NCBI GenBank assembly: GCA_016937975.1 | Contig: JAFGVN010000110.1 | Span: 1 to 46,625 of the forward strand | Reading direction: 5' to 3' | DNA from: Clostridia bacterium | Lineage (GTDB): Bacteria > Bacillota > Clostridia > Peptostreptococcales > Acidaminobacteraceae | Length of the DNA: 46,625 bases | In this document: piece after piece, positions 26,701-35,323 of the stretch | How positions within the stretch are numbered: position 1 is the stretch's first letter | Layout of the letters: each line of letters opens with the position of its first letter | Position numbers and translations under genes: made by a program | The notes under the pieces: model-generated | Databases searched by the model: none | What the model saw: only the letters and a program-made list of their open reading frames with translations | Told to the model about the DNA's origin: nothing

Positions 26701-27915
26701 CTATAAACTATTTTCCACTTCAACAACCCATTTTAAAGCTGTCATATAAGCATCCAAAACTTCCTTGAATTCAAAGTCAAATTGCTCAACTAATAATTGA
26801 GAATCTACCCAATTGCCTCGTTCATAAAACTTAACAATGGTTAAAATATCACTGAATACATTTTTTTCACCTAATAAAGCTTGAATAATATCCACTTCCA
26901 AAGGTAAATCCACTACAGCATCTTCCATGGTCTTGTTTAAGATAATATCAATACAAGAAAACAGACCCAGCAAAAAGGCTTCTGATGCTCTACTTTTATA
27001 TTTTGATTTTTTTAGCAAGATTTCACTCATGTAACCACGAATCAATGACATTCTAATGAGTTCATCGGGTTGATGTTTCCCTAGATCTCTGACAAGCATC
27101 AAAGAAAAGATCTTTCTAATTTCTTTAAAGCCCAACATGGTTAAGGCATGTTTAACGGAAGTAATTCTATTTCTAGAATAGAAAGCTGCAGAATTCACAA
27201 GTTTTAAAAGTTTAAAGGTAATAGAGAAATCTTTCTTAATAATCTCTTCCAAACGGTCATAGGATGGTTCAGATTGATTAAGTTCCTTAATCACCAAAGA
27301 CAATGTCGCATTAAAAACTTTGACATCATTTCCAGATACCAAAACTGGCCTTGAAAAGAAATAGCCTTGGAAATACTCAAATCCCATAGAAAGAGCAACT
27401 TCATATTCTTCCTTTGTCTCTACTTTTTCAGCTAAAAATTGGACCTGTTGTCCTGAATACTTTTGTATAATATTTAGACGTTCCTCTGGCGTAGTTAAAG
27501 CAAAATCCACTTTAATAATATGGACCATATCCACCATATTTTCATAGGGATAATCCGATACAAAATCGTCAAGGGCTAATGTATAGCCGCTGTTTTTAAG
27601 CGCCTGACACTGTTCTATAAAATCATCATCCGGAACAATATCTTCAAGCAACTCTACAACCAAATCATTATTGGAAAACAATCGTGGCAAATCCCTGGCA
27701 ATGGTATCTTTTGTAAAATTGATAAAAGCTTTTCTGCCACTAATCATCTGATCCAGACCCATGCAAACCAGGGAGTTAAAAATAACCTCCCCTGTTTTGA
27801 TGTCACCATCTTTTTCAGGATCATTTATCCCGTCTTCTGTTCGATACAATAACTCATAGGCGTATACCTGCATTTTTCTATCGAAAATGGGCTGCCTTGC
27901 TACAAAAACATTCAT
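26701..27915 (-). CDS. EAL-HDOD signalling protein (YuxH/CdgJ type), 404 aa
   Basis: An N-terminal EAL domain (about residues 1-200): E-x-L-x-R appears as YELLYR, followed by INFT, VELLE, LALDDFVSDY, IIKVD, AEKVET and FQGYFFSRP. Most catalytic positions remain, but the loop after DDF differs from the usual DDFGTG. The C-terminal HDOD domain (about 205-400; FSITFKLLKLVNSAAFYSRNRITSVKHALTMLGF) is a signalling output module. It may degrade or only sense cyclic di-GMP. It starts 18 bases after pucR, so the two are probably cotranscribed. GGGAG precedes ATG. Confidence 0.88.
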   Translation of the reverse strand: MNVFVARQPIFDRKMQVYAYELLYRTEDGINDPEKDGDIKTGEVIFNSLVCMGLDQMISGRKAFINFTKDTIARDLPRLFSNNDLVVELLEDIVPDDDFIEQCQALKNSGYTLALDDFVSDYPYENMVDMVHIIKVDFALTTPEERLNIIQKYSGQQVQFLAEKVETKEEYEVALSMGFEYFQGYFFSRPVLVSGNDVKVFNATLSLVIKELNQSEPSYDRLEEIIKKDFSITFKLLKLVNSAAFYSRNRITSVKHALTMLGFKEIRKIFSLMLVRDLGKHQPDELIRMSLIRGYMSEILLKKSKYKSRASEAFLLGLFSCIDIILNKTMEDAVVDLPLEVDIIQALLGEKNVFSDILTIVKFYERGNWVDSQLLVEQFDFEFKEVLDAYMTALKWVVEVENSL

Positions 27916-27933
27916 GGGTACACTCCCAAAACT

Positions 27934-29601
27934 TTATGATTTTTTGTCTATACCATACATTTCCATTATTTTTATTGCTGTTTGTAAACTGTAACGTTGT
28001 CTTTCATCTTCAAGATTACATTTGGTGATTTCTTGAATTCTATTTACACGATAGAGCACCGTATTGTAATGGGTAAATAGCTTTTCAGACATTTTCTTTA
28101 AGTTACCATTGGCTTCATAATAGATTTTTAAAGTTTTTACAAGTTCTGTATCTTTTTTATTGTCGTATTTTACAAGTGGTGCCAAAGTTTTGTTATAAAA
28201 ATCAAATAATTCTTCTCTTAATTCGCTGTTACAGAATATTTTATATATACCCAATTGATCAAATTCAATCACTCTTGCTTCTGTATAATTCTCAGCGGCT
28301 TGAACAGCCTTTTGAGAATCATTTAAACTCTTGTACATATTGTCTATGCCACGATATACGCGACCAATACCAACAACAAACTTTAGATTCATCATTTTGG
28401 AAATGATCATTTCTTCCATTTGTTTAGCGATTAAACGTGATTCTTGAATAGAATCCAATTTATCCTTTAACATTAAGACAACATTGATTTGTGATTTTCT
28501 ATTGGCTACTAAATAAACTAAATCTTTGCTTTGACAATAAGTGTCTACAAGATACATCACTTTTGATATATCTCTGTTAAGATGCTCTAAACGATCAGTA
28601 ATGGCTGCTTCATTTAAAACTGAAATTGTTAAAGTACAATAATCAGCATCCTTATCAAATTTATAGTAATTCGATCTTTCAATGGCCTTTGATTTTCTCA
28701 TCTTATCGCTAGAAATCAAATCATCAAAGAACTCTACTTTATACTTATTCTCTATCTCCTGAATTGAAATCTTTTTAAGCAATTCAAGTGCAATAATCGA
28801 GGAAGCAGATTCCAATATTTGAATATCGGTTTGCAACACTTCTTTATTTAAATTGATTAAAAAGATATTGCCATAAACGGTGTTTCTAGCAATAATAGGC
28901 ACGGTATAAACATCTCTTTCCGTACCAGCCAACTCAATTTTATATTTTGTTGTTTTATTGTTTTTAATGGCGATGCTATGCTTTTTAAAATAGCTATCAA
29001 TCACTTCTTCGTGAAAATAACAATCATCAAAGACTTCTTCAGGACAAACGATTTCGTCGAAATAGTAATCCTTAATAATAATGTTGTTGCCGACCTTTTC
29101 ACTAAGATTTCTAGCAACGTCTAAAATTGAACCTCCTTTTAATAGGAGCTCCATCATATCGTTGTGTATGGCTTCGACACGTCTAATAAGAGCTGACTGC
29201 TTGTCAAAAATTTCTTTTAAAATGGGTTCCATCACATCTGCAAATGAAATATTATAATCCAATTGTAAAATAGGCAAACCAATTTCAGAAGCCAACTCTA
29301 ATAAAGCATCATCTAGTTTTTCTAAATAAGGCTGTACTTTAATTGCTATGGCTTCTACACCTTTTTTACGCATGGCTTTCAATAAATTCATTTGTTCCGT
29401 ATGAGACATATTGCCTAAATGAACCGCAGTTGTTAATAGAAACTCACCTTCTTCAATCCAGTTGAGTATTTCCAAATCGGCCATAATGTTCACACGGGTA
29501 ATCACGTTTGATAAATGATCTTGCCCAGCAAGTAATTTACAACGCTTTAACGGATCCAGTTCTATTGCTTCTTTTAATGAAATTCCAGTCTCTTTAATCA
29601 A
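27934..29601 (-). CDS. PucR-family transcriptional regulator, 555 aa
   Basis: An N-terminal purine-catabolism-regulator (PucR) domain at residues ~5-130 (LNWIEEGEFLLTTAVHLGN), a middle GGDEF-like/CdaR segment, and a C-terminal PucR helix-turn-helix (about 490-550; LKKMSEKLFTHYNTVLYRVNRIQEIT). It starts with TTG at 29601, supported by GAGGTGA 4 bases upstream. Members control purine, allantoin, amino-acid or other catabolic genes in response to a ligand; the target here is unknown. It is followed by the EAL-HDOD gene. cobT lies upstream with its own terminator. Confidence 0.9.
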   Translation of the reverse strand: MIKETGISLKEAIELDPLKRCKLLAGQDHLSNVITRVNIMADLEILNWIEEGEFLLTTAVHLGNMSHTEQMNLLKAMRKKGVEAIAIKVQPYLEKLDDALLELASEIGLPILQLDYNISFADVMEPILKEIFDKQSALIRRVEAIHNDMMELLLKGGSILDVARNLSEKVGNNIIIKDYYFDEIVCPEEVFDDCYFHEEVIDSYFKKHSIAIKNNKTTKYKIELAGTERDVYTVPIIARNTVYGNIFLINLNKEVLQTDIQILESASSIIALELLKKISIQEIENKYKVEFFDDLISSDKMRKSKAIERSNYYKFDKDADYCTLTISVLNEAAITDRLEHLNRDISKVMYLVDTYCQSKDLVYLVANRKSQINVVLMLKDKLDSIQESRLIAKQMEEMIISKMMNLKFVVGIGRVYRGIDNMYKSLNDSQKAVQAAENYTEARVIEFDQLGIYKIFCNSELREELFDFYNKTLAPLVKYDNKKDTELVKTLKIYYEANGNLKKMSEKLFTHYNTVLYRVNRIQEITKCNLEDERQRYSLQTAIKIMEMYGIDKKS

Positions 29602-29746
29602 CTTGTCACCTCTTATTCTAGTTATTATCTAACACAACTGCATTGATTTTTTGATGGAATGTTAGAGTCGGTACTTTGTTATTATATTATAAAGTGAATA
29701 AAAAAAAAAGTGACTTCCAATAAGTTTTTTGTGTAAAAAGAACAAA

Positions 29747-29770
29747 ACACAGAAAAAATTTCTGTGTTAA
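29747..29770 (-). terminator. cobT terminator
   Basis: AACACAGAAA pairs with TTCTGTGTT at the cobT stop codon, followed on the minus strand by a T-rich stretch (TTTTG). The hairpin overlaps the cobT stop. Confidence 0.75.
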
Positions 29771-30816
29771 TCCACTATAAAACCTGCTTCCTCAAAGGTA
29801 ATCATCTCATCATTCATGTAAGTTGCCGCTTCAATGATGTTAAACATCAAAACAGCACCCGTTCCTTCACCTAAGCGCATATTCATATCTAAGGCTGTAT
29901 TCAAACCCAATAATTCAGTGGCTTTCTTTGCACCCAGCTCTAAAGAACTATGGGAAGCAAATAAATATTCTTTTACGGTCGGATTAAGGGTTGTAGCAAT
30001 TAAAGCTGCCGCTGTGGAAATAAAACCATCAACCACAACAGGTACACGATTTGCAGCGCCAGCAAGCATAACCCCTGCCATGCCACCTATTTCCAAGCCA
30101 CCGACTTTAGCTAAAACATCTAAGCCATCTGTTGGATTCGGTTGATTTATTTCAATACCTTTTCGAATTACATCAGCTTTATGCTTGACTTTATCCTGGG
30201 GTAAATTAGCACCCATACCTGTAACTTCAGAGGGATCAAGTCCACCTATCACTGAAACAATGGCTGAAGATGGTGTTGTGTTCCCAATACCCATTTCACC
30301 TGTAGCAAGGAGTTGTACACCAGATGCAATGGCCTTTTCAGCAACCTCTATTCCCGCTTCCAAAGCTTTTATAGCTTCCTCTCTTGACATGGCAGGACCT
30401 TTTACAAAATTATCAGCACCATATTTCACTTTTTTGTTCACAATTTTATCATAGGGCACTTCATTGTCTATCCCTACATCCGTAACAATAACTTCGGCAC
30501 CTACGTGTTTCGCCAAGGCGCAAACACCTGTTAAGCCTCTTGTCATGTTTATCGCTTGGATTTTAGTAATTTCCTTAGATGAAGTGGCAACACCCTCTTC
30601 AATAATCTTATGATCCCCAGCACAAACTATAACAGCTTTCTTTTTCACACTTGGATGTAAATCTCTCTGAATACCTGAAAGTTTTACAGCTATATCTTCT
30701 AATTTACCTAAACTGCCTTTGGGCTTTATCAAGTGATTTATACGATCCAAAGCTTGTGCTTCAAAGGTTTTATCTCGAGGTTGTATCTTTTTTAGCGTTT
30801 CAAATAACTTACTCAT
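29767..30816 (-). CDS. cobT: Nicotinate-nucleotide-dimethylbenzimidazole phosphoribosyltransferase, 349 aa
   Basis: Activates the lower ligand base of cobalamin with nicotinate mononucleotide. Recognisable blocks are LIKPKGSLGKLEDIA near the N-terminus, VVCAGDHKIIEEGV, GATGEMGIGNTTPSSAI, and the C-terminal LGEGTGAVLMFNII containing the catalytic Glu. ATG 30816 is chosen because GAGGAG lies 5 bases before it; a GTG at 30822 is too close. No other cob genes are nearby, so it probably serves salvage or remodelling of corrinoids. It lies between gdhA's terminator and pucR. Confidence 0.95.
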   Translation of the reverse strand: MSKLFETLKKIQPRDKTFEAQALDRINHLIKPKGSLGKLEDIAVKLSGIQRDLHPSVKKKAVIVCAGDHKIIEEGVATSSKEITKIQAINMTRGLTGVCALAKHVGAEVIVTDVGIDNEVPYDKIVNKKVKYGADNFVKGPAMSREEAIKALEAGIEVAEKAIASGVQLLATGEMGIGNTTPSSAIVSVIGGLDPSEVTGMGANLPQDKVKHKADVIRKGIEINQPNPTDGLDVLAKVGGLEIGGMAGVMLAGAANRVPVVVDGFISTAAALIATTLNPTVKEYLFASHSSLELGAKKATELLGLNTALDMNMRLGEGTGAVLMFNIIEAATYMNDEMITFEEAGFIVD

Positions 30817-30860
30817 ACACACTCCTCTTTCATATGTAAATCTAGTCCGTAAAATGATGA

Positions 30861-30890
30861 AAAGGATTCATGTATATACATGAATCCTTT
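30861..30890. terminator. gdhA terminator
   Basis: A perfect 30-base inverted repeat (arms AAAGGATTCATGT / ACATGAATCCTTT) 36 bases after the gdhA stop, followed by a T run on the minus strand. Confidence 0.9.
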
Positions 30891-30925
30891 AATGTTATTC
30901 TAGCACACCAATTTATGACTGTAAA

Positions 30926-32269
30926 TTAGTAGTTACCTTGAGCAAACATTGCTTCAGCAACTTTTACGAAACCAGCGATGTTAGCACCAGCAACTAAGTC
31001 ATAACCGAATCCATACTCTTCTGCAGCATTTTTAGCATTGTCATGGATATTCTTCATGATTTGTTGTAATTTCTCATCTACTTCTTCAGCAGTCCAAGAC
31101 ATTCTCATAGAGTTTTGTGACATTTCAAGAGCTGAAGTAGCAACACCACCTGCGTTTGCAGCTTTAGCTGGTCCTACTAATACATTGCTTTCTTGTAAGA
31201 ATTTCAATGCTTCGTTAGTAGTAGGCATGTTTGAACCTTCACAAACAAAACCAACACCATTAGCAACTAATTTCTTAGCATCGTCAATGTGAATTTCGTT
31301 TTGAGTTGCACAAGGGATAGCAATATCCACTTTAACGCCCCATGGCTTTTCACCAGGGAAGAATTGAGCACCAAACTTATCAGCGTAATCTTGAACTTTA
31401 TCTCTACCAGAAGCTCTCATTTCTAATAAGTAATCAATTTTCTCAGCAGTGTTAACACCATTTTCGTCATAGATGTATCCATCTGGACCTGATAATGTTA
31501 CAACTTTACCACCTAATTCAGTGATCTTAAGAGCAGCACCCCAAGTTACGTTACCAAATCCTGATAATGCAACAGTTTTACCTTCAAATGTTTGACCTTT
31601 AACAGCTAACATTTCTCTTGTGAAGTAAGTGATACCAAAACCAGTAGCTTCTGGTCTGATTAATGAACCACCATATGGTAAACCTTTACCAGTTAAAACG
31701 CCATTTTCAAATGCGCCTTTAATTCTTCTGTATTGACCATATAAGTAACCGATTTCTCTACCGCCAACACCGATGTCGCCAGCTGGAACGTCTACGTCTG
31801 GACCAATATGTCTATATAATTCAGTCATGAAAGATTGACAGAATCTCATAACTTCAGCATCCGACTTACCATATGAGTTAAAGTCAGAACCACCTTTACC
31901 ACCACCGATTGGTAGACCAGTTAAAGAGTTCTTGAAGATTTGCTCGAAACCTAAGAACTTGATGATTCCAATGTAAACTGATTTATGGAATCTTAAACCA
32001 CCTTTGTAAGGTCCGATAGCACCGTTAAATTGTACTCTGAAACCTCTGTTTACTTGTAAATTACCATTATCATCTACCCAAGGTACTCTGAAAATGATTT
32101 GTCTTTCTGGTTCTGCTATTCTTTCTAAAAGATTAGCTTCAACCCACTCAGGGTGTTTTTCCATTACAGGCGCTAAAGAATGGAATACTTCTTCTACTGC
32201 TTGTAAAAATTCTGGTTCTGAGCTATTTCTTGCTTTAACACGTTCGAATACTTCGTTAATGTACTTCAT
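30926..32269 (-). CDS. gdhA: NAD(P)-specific glutamate dehydrogenase, 447 aa
   Basis: Hexameric glutamate dehydrogenase converting 2-oxoglutarate and ammonia to glutamate (or the reverse). The substrate/catalytic motif is GGGKGGSDF, then PAGDIGVGGREIGYL, and the nucleotide-binding fold is VALSGFGNVTWGAA. ATG 32269 is preferred over 32296, because AAGGGAG lies 8 bases before it and inside the longer frame. Length is standard for bacterial GdhA. It has a long upstream region with two candidate promoters and a strong terminator. Cofactor preference cannot be settled from sequence here. Confidence 0.97.
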   Translation of the reverse strand: MKYINEVFERVKARNSSEPEFLQAVEEVFHSLAPVMEKHPEWVEANLLERIAEPERQIIFRVPWVDDNGNLQVNRGFRVQFNGAIGPYKGGLRFHKSVYIGIIKFLGFEQIFKNSLTGLPIGGGKGGSDFNSYGKSDAEVMRFCQSFMTELYRHIGPDVDVPAGDIGVGGREIGYLYGQYRRIKGAFENGVLTGKGLPYGGSLIRPEATGFGITYFTREMLAVKGQTFEGKTVALSGFGNVTWGAALKITELGGKVVTLSGPDGYIYDENGVNTAEKIDYLLEMRASGRDKVQDYADKFGAQFFPGEKPWGVKVDIAIPCATQNEIHIDDAKKLVANGVGFVCEGSNMPTTNEALKFLQESNVLVGPAKAANAGGVATSALEMSQNSMRMSWTAEEVDEKLQQIMKNIHDNAKNAAEEYGFGYDLVAGANIAGFVKVAEAMFAQGNY

Positions 32270-32300
32270 GTTAACATCTCCCTTTGTAATAAGCATATAC

Positions 32301-32330
32301 TTTATATCAAGATTGATATAATTTTATCAA
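32301..32330 (-). promoter_or_regulatory. Proximal candidate gdhA promoter within a hairpin
   Basis: TTGATA (32330-32325), 18-base spacer, TATAAA (32306-32301). The -35 lies in an inverted repeat, AAGATTGATA...TATCAATCTT, which could be an operator. Confidence 0.45.
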
Positions 32331-32492
32331 TCTTTACTACCCCATTTACATAATTGTACAAACTATTAAAACATCTTAACGGTTTTTTTCTAGGAAAATA
32401 CACCATTTTCTTAGGAAAAGGTTTTCCTTTTTCAAAGAAGATTGATATATTTTAGTCGTCCTTGTTAAAACTTTGTTTTACATTTCAACTGG

Positions 32493-32521
32493 ATTTTAGC
32501 ACACTAGAAATTTCTTGTAAA
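32493..32521 (-). promoter_or_regulatory. Distal candidate gdhA promoter
   Basis: TTTACA (32521-32516), 17-base spacer, TAAAAT (32498-32493). The leader to gdhA would be over 200 bases and includes GGAAAA/TTTTCC repeats that can pair in more than one way. The 316-base gap (32270-32585) otherwise shows no gene and no riboswitch that I recognise. Confidence 0.45.
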
Positions 32522-32585
32522 CACTTTAATAAAATGTTTAATTATCCGTAAGATTCGCAATTTTCAGACAACTTCCTGATATGCC

Positions 32586-33395
32586 TTAAAAATCAATTCC
32601 TTTTATTGTAATATCAATGGTTTCAACATTTAGTTGCGTCATAAGCTCCACGTATTTTTTTATTTGTTCAATTGCTTTATAACCCACTGTGTGGACATTA
32701 AAACCATTTTTTGTTGTCATTTCAATTTCAAATGATATACATTCTGGTTTCTTCATTAAACGAATGCGTTGGATTCTACTGACACCATTAATCATTTTCA
32801 TACTGCGCGTTGTAATTTGAATAATGGTTTTGTTGGAAATCGTATACTGACCTATAAAACTAAAGGTGGGTCTAACAACAGATTTTTCAATAATTTTATC
32901 TTTTCTGCCAAAAACACGACTGAAAATCTTCAAAGAGTCAAGAAAATAACCTGAGAAGTCCTTTTTCACCTCCACAGTTGGTAAAGGAATAACATGTTTA
33001 CCATAATGCGCTCGATGGAATTTAGCCGTTTCAATTTCCTCTTTAGTTGCGATGTCTTCTATGTATACGATGTGATCAATGGGTTCTATTTCCAGGTTGT
33101 TTGCAATCTGATGAACCATTTTCTCTGAAGTACCAATAATAAGAAGTTTATCCGGATTTGCTTCTTTTAAAGCAACCTTCATTTCTTCCTGGTAATCTTC
33201 AAAATAAAAAATTGCACGCTTGACAGCAGCGACTTTAGTTTTTTCTCTCTTGGCAGAACTACCAGCAATTTTTCTTTGACCTGAGATCAAAATACCATCG
33301 TCAATCAAGAATTCAATGTTCTTTTCATGACAGAGATTCATTGCCTTATAACTCTTGCCAGTACCACTTGAACCAACTAATGCGAATAGTTCCAT
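32586..33395 (-). CDS. P-loop ATP-binding protein with Asp23/Gls24-like C-terminal domain, 269 aa
   Basis: The N-terminal P-loop (LVGSSGTGKSYKAM, residues ~6-19) is followed by an ATPase-like half with FLIDDGILISG and KLLIIGTSEK. The C-terminal ~95 residues (FSFIGQYTISNKTIIQITTRSMKM...GFNVHTVGYKAIEQIKKYVELMTQLNVETIDITIKG) follow the Asp23/Gls24 pattern. No characterised homologue is recalled. It stands alone, preceded by its own promoter. It is soluble with no membrane segment. An ATP-dependent partner or regulator of an envelope-stress Asp23 system is conceivable but unsupported beyond the domain pairing. Confidence 0.75.
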   Translation of the reverse strand: MELFALVGSSGTGKSYKAMNLCHEKNIEFLIDDGILISGQRKIAGSSAKREKTKVAAVKRAIFYFEDYQEEMKVALKEANPDKLLIIGTSEKMVHQIANNLEIEPIDHIVYIEDIATKEEIETAKFHRAHYGKHVIPLPTVEVKKDFSGYFLDSLKIFSRVFGRKDKIIEKSVVRPTFSFIGQYTISNKTIIQITTRSMKMINGVSRIQRIRLMKKPECISFEIEMTTKNGFNVHTVGYKAIEQIKKYVELMTQLNVETIDITIKGIDF

Positions 33396-33424
33396 TCATC
33401 CCTCTCTTTACTGTAAGCACCTAA

Positions 33425-33453
33425 AGTTTATGCCTGTACGGTCAAAAAGTCAA
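33425..33453 (-). promoter_or_regulatory. Promoter of the P-loop/Asp23-like gene
   Basis: TTGACT (33453-33448), 17-base spacer, TAAACT (33430-33425) on the minus strand. It lies in the 318-base divergent gap 33396-33713, which holds no gene. Confidence 0.55.
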
Positions 33454-33641
33454 CCTGTTTACGTAGTTTTTACAATAATATTAAAAACTTGTGATGAATT
33501 CAATGTTTTTCCCATTATTTTCATGGTTTTTTAAGTATTTGAGCGAATTTTCAAACGATTTAACACTTTAACAAAGCTTCTAATAAAGAATGATTCTCAA
33601 TGTATTATTGTATGATTTATACCTTTTCATCTTATAAATTC

Positions 33642-33670
33642 TTGTGTTATAAAGTGGATTTTAATATAAT
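33642..33670 (+). promoter_or_regulatory. Ferredoxin promoter
   Basis: TTGTGT (33642-33647), 17-base spacer, TATAAT (33665-33670), about 30 bases before AGGAGG of the ferredoxin gene. Confidence 0.7.
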
Positions 33671-33713
33671 CGTATTGAATTTACTAAACAAAATATACAT
33701 AGGAGGTATGACA

Positions 33714-33884
33714 ATGGCTTACAAAATTACTGATGCATGTATTTCATGTGGCGCTTGTGAAGGCGAATGTCCAGTTAGCTGTATTTCTGCTGGTGACGGC
33801 AAATACGTAATCGATGCTGATGCTTGTGTTGATTGTGGTGCTTGTACTGGTGCTTGCCCAGTTGACGCTATCATTCAAGGCTAA
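33714..33884 (+). CDS. 2[4Fe-4S] ferredoxin, 56 aa
   Basis: Two complete cluster motifs: CISCGACEGECP and CVDCGACTGACP, with a short linker, giving the clostridial-type low-potential electron carrier. It would serve pyruvate:ferredoxin oxidoreductase, hydrogenase and similar enzymes in the cytoplasm. ATG 33714 is chosen because AGGAGG sits 7 bases upstream; the longer in-frame extension to 33600 has no ribosome site. It is monocistronic, ending at a strong terminator 10 bases on. Confidence 0.97.
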   Translation: MAYKITDACISCGACEGECPVSCISAGDGKYVIDADACVDCGACTGACPVDAIIQG

Positions 33885-33893
33885 TAACAAATT

Positions 33894-33917
33894 AAACTAC
33901 CGCAAGGTAGTTTTTTT
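33894..33917 (+). terminator. Ferredoxin terminator
   Basis: AAACTACC (33894-33901), loop GCAA, GGTAGTTT (33906-33913), then a run of T. A GNRA-type tetraloop and T tract give a textbook terminator. Confidence 0.93.
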
Positions 33918-33924
33918 ATTGAAA

Positions 33925-33961
33925 GGAAGTATGATTTTCATCATACTTCCTGATTTTTTTT
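33925..33961. terminator. Hairpin at the 3' end of the CD3324-like gene
   Basis: GGAAGTATGAT (33925-33935) pairs with ATCATACTTCC (33940-33950) and overlaps the stop codon of the minus-strand gene. An eight-T run follows on the plus strand. It probably ends the minus-strand unit and backs up the ferredoxin terminator. Confidence 0.75.
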
Positions 33962-34216
33962 GTATACAATTTGCTTAATGGTATTGATGGCCAGATAATA
34001 TCTTTCTGAAAGTTCCTCTATAGAAACACCCGACCTATAATCATCTCTAATCATGCGATTCCTTTGAGCCAACTCCTGACGACTACCAGATTTTTCTCCC
34101 CACCTTTTTTTCGATCCATCCGCTTTTGAAATATAAAGATATTCACCTTGAATATATTTTCTAACTTCATCCAGTAAATCCTGGGGTAAAATGGATTCTG
34201 CTTTCTTATATTTCAT
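33941..34216 (-). CDS. CD3324-like small helix-turn-helix protein, 91 aa
   Basis: Sequence MKYKKAESILPQDLLDEVRKYIQGEYLYISK, then KKRWGEKSG, then a C-terminal helix-turn-helix (RDDYRSGVSIEELSERYYLAINTIKQIVY), matches the clostridial CD3324 family of small Mor-like putative regulators. No experimental role is known to me. It follows the 366-aa gene by 6 bases, so the pair is cotranscribed. The stop lies inside a hairpin. Confidence 0.7.
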   Translation of the reverse strand: MKYKKAESILPQDLLDEVRKYIQGEYLYISKADGSKKRWGEKSGSRQELAQRNRMIRDDYRSGVSIEELSERYYLAINTIKQIVYKKNQEV

Positions 34217-34222
34217 AACGAC

Positions 34223-35323
34223 CTACTTCATGTACGTCTTCAATGCTTCAATTGATGCAAATTCAAGGAGTTCTACTTCATGATCCCTTAACAATTTTCT
34301 AAACTGAGATTCAAAAGCATCAATGGTTTTTAACAATTGCTCTGGTTGATGACTATATACCAGCTCTATTAAGTCCATAGAAAACACTTCAAGAAAACTC
34401 ATGTTGTAATCTGAAAAGACATTGCGATCATCAAACCATAAGCCTTGTTCCGTTTTATAAAGAAACTGAGCCACCTCTTCTTGAATAAAGCTCGATACTT
34501 CCAATTGCTTTATAAAATTATCGTTTCTAATGGCATTTTTAAAGGCATTCAAGTATTTCATCATTTCTTCAAAGTATCCTTTGAAAAGCAGTTCAAAAGG
34601 TTCTTTTTCGCCATACTGGCTTCGAGATTCCTCTAAAAGCTGTCTTAACTTAAGAATCAGCTTCTCAGAAGCATTATAAATAACTTCTCCTTCCTGCCCA
34701 TCTAAAATATCATTGATTGTTACTTCGTAGTTCTCTGGCTTTATTTCAAAGGTCATTGAGGTTTCAATAATCGATACCGATGAACCATTACTGCCTTTAT
34801 AGTAGGTTTTATTTAGAAAGGCTAATATGTGTGCAACTTGCTTCATTAACTTTAAAGATTCCATTCTGTAATCCGTCAAAGTTTTACAATTGTTTTTCAT
34901 GTTAAAAAGGTAAATATAAGATTCATTGAGATATTCGAAGCTTTTGTTTAATAAAGCATCCTTGTAATCCCCTCTTAAAACTGAATTCAACCCTTGTCTT
35001 AACTGTTGAAATCTTTTCTCTGCTTCAGGATTACCTGCGTATAGAATATTGGCTTCTTCAAACAAATAAGCCTGGGGACTGTCCATGGAAGCGATACCAA
35101 TAAGCCTTTCCCATTTCATGGGAAATAAGTCATAACCTATGCCATCTAAAATAAACTGTGTCGAAAGTGTCATTGCTTTTTCATGATTTGGGATATAATA
35201 CAAATTCAAATGATTAGAAGACTCATTTTCATCGATATGATTGTATTCTACCAATAAGTCTACTGTGTCTTTATATTCCCTTTTAATTTTTTCTATAATC
35301 AATTCTTTAATTTGTTGTTTCAT
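34223..35323 (-). CDS. Hypothetical mostly helical protein, 366 aa
   Basis: I do not recognise the family with confidence. The N-terminal part (residues ~1-110; HLNLYYIPNHEKAMTLSTQFILDGIGYDLFPMKWERL) loosely recalls nucleotidyltransferase-like folds (strand, helix, strand), but no catalytic Asp pair is clear. The rest is helical with repeated amphipathic stretches. No membrane segment or signal peptide. It is cotranscribed with the CD3324-like regulator 6 bases downstream. A good AGGAG site precedes ATG. Confidence 0.7.
   Translation of the reverse strand: MKQQIKELIIEKIKREYKDTVDLLVEYNHIDENESSNHLNLYYIPNHEKAMTLSTQFILDGIGYDLFPMKWERLIGIASMDSPQAYLFEEANILYAGNPEAEKRFQQLRQGLNSVLRGDYKDALLNKSFEYLNESYIYLFNMKNNCKTLTDYRMESLKLMKQVAHILAFLNKTYYKGSNGSSVSIIETSMTFEIKPENYEVTINDILDGQEGEVIYNASEKLILKLRQLLEESRSQYGEKEPFELLFKGYFEEMMKYLNAFKNAIRNDNFIKQLEVSSFIQEEVAQFLYKTEQGLWFDDRNVFSDYNMSFLEVFSMDLIELVYSHQPEQLLKTIDAFESQFRKLLRDHEVELLEFASIEALKTYMK

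Noticed and set aside
29834-30454. Long plus-strand open frames opposite cobT, and similar frames opposite groEL and gdhA
   Set aside because: They are antisense shadows of conserved genes with no start signals or recognisable protein content.
33588-33602. Fur-box-like sequence upstream of the ferredoxin promoter
   Set aside because: Agreement is about 10 of 14 positions with a poor right half, and it lies 40 bases upstream of the -35; too weak to call.
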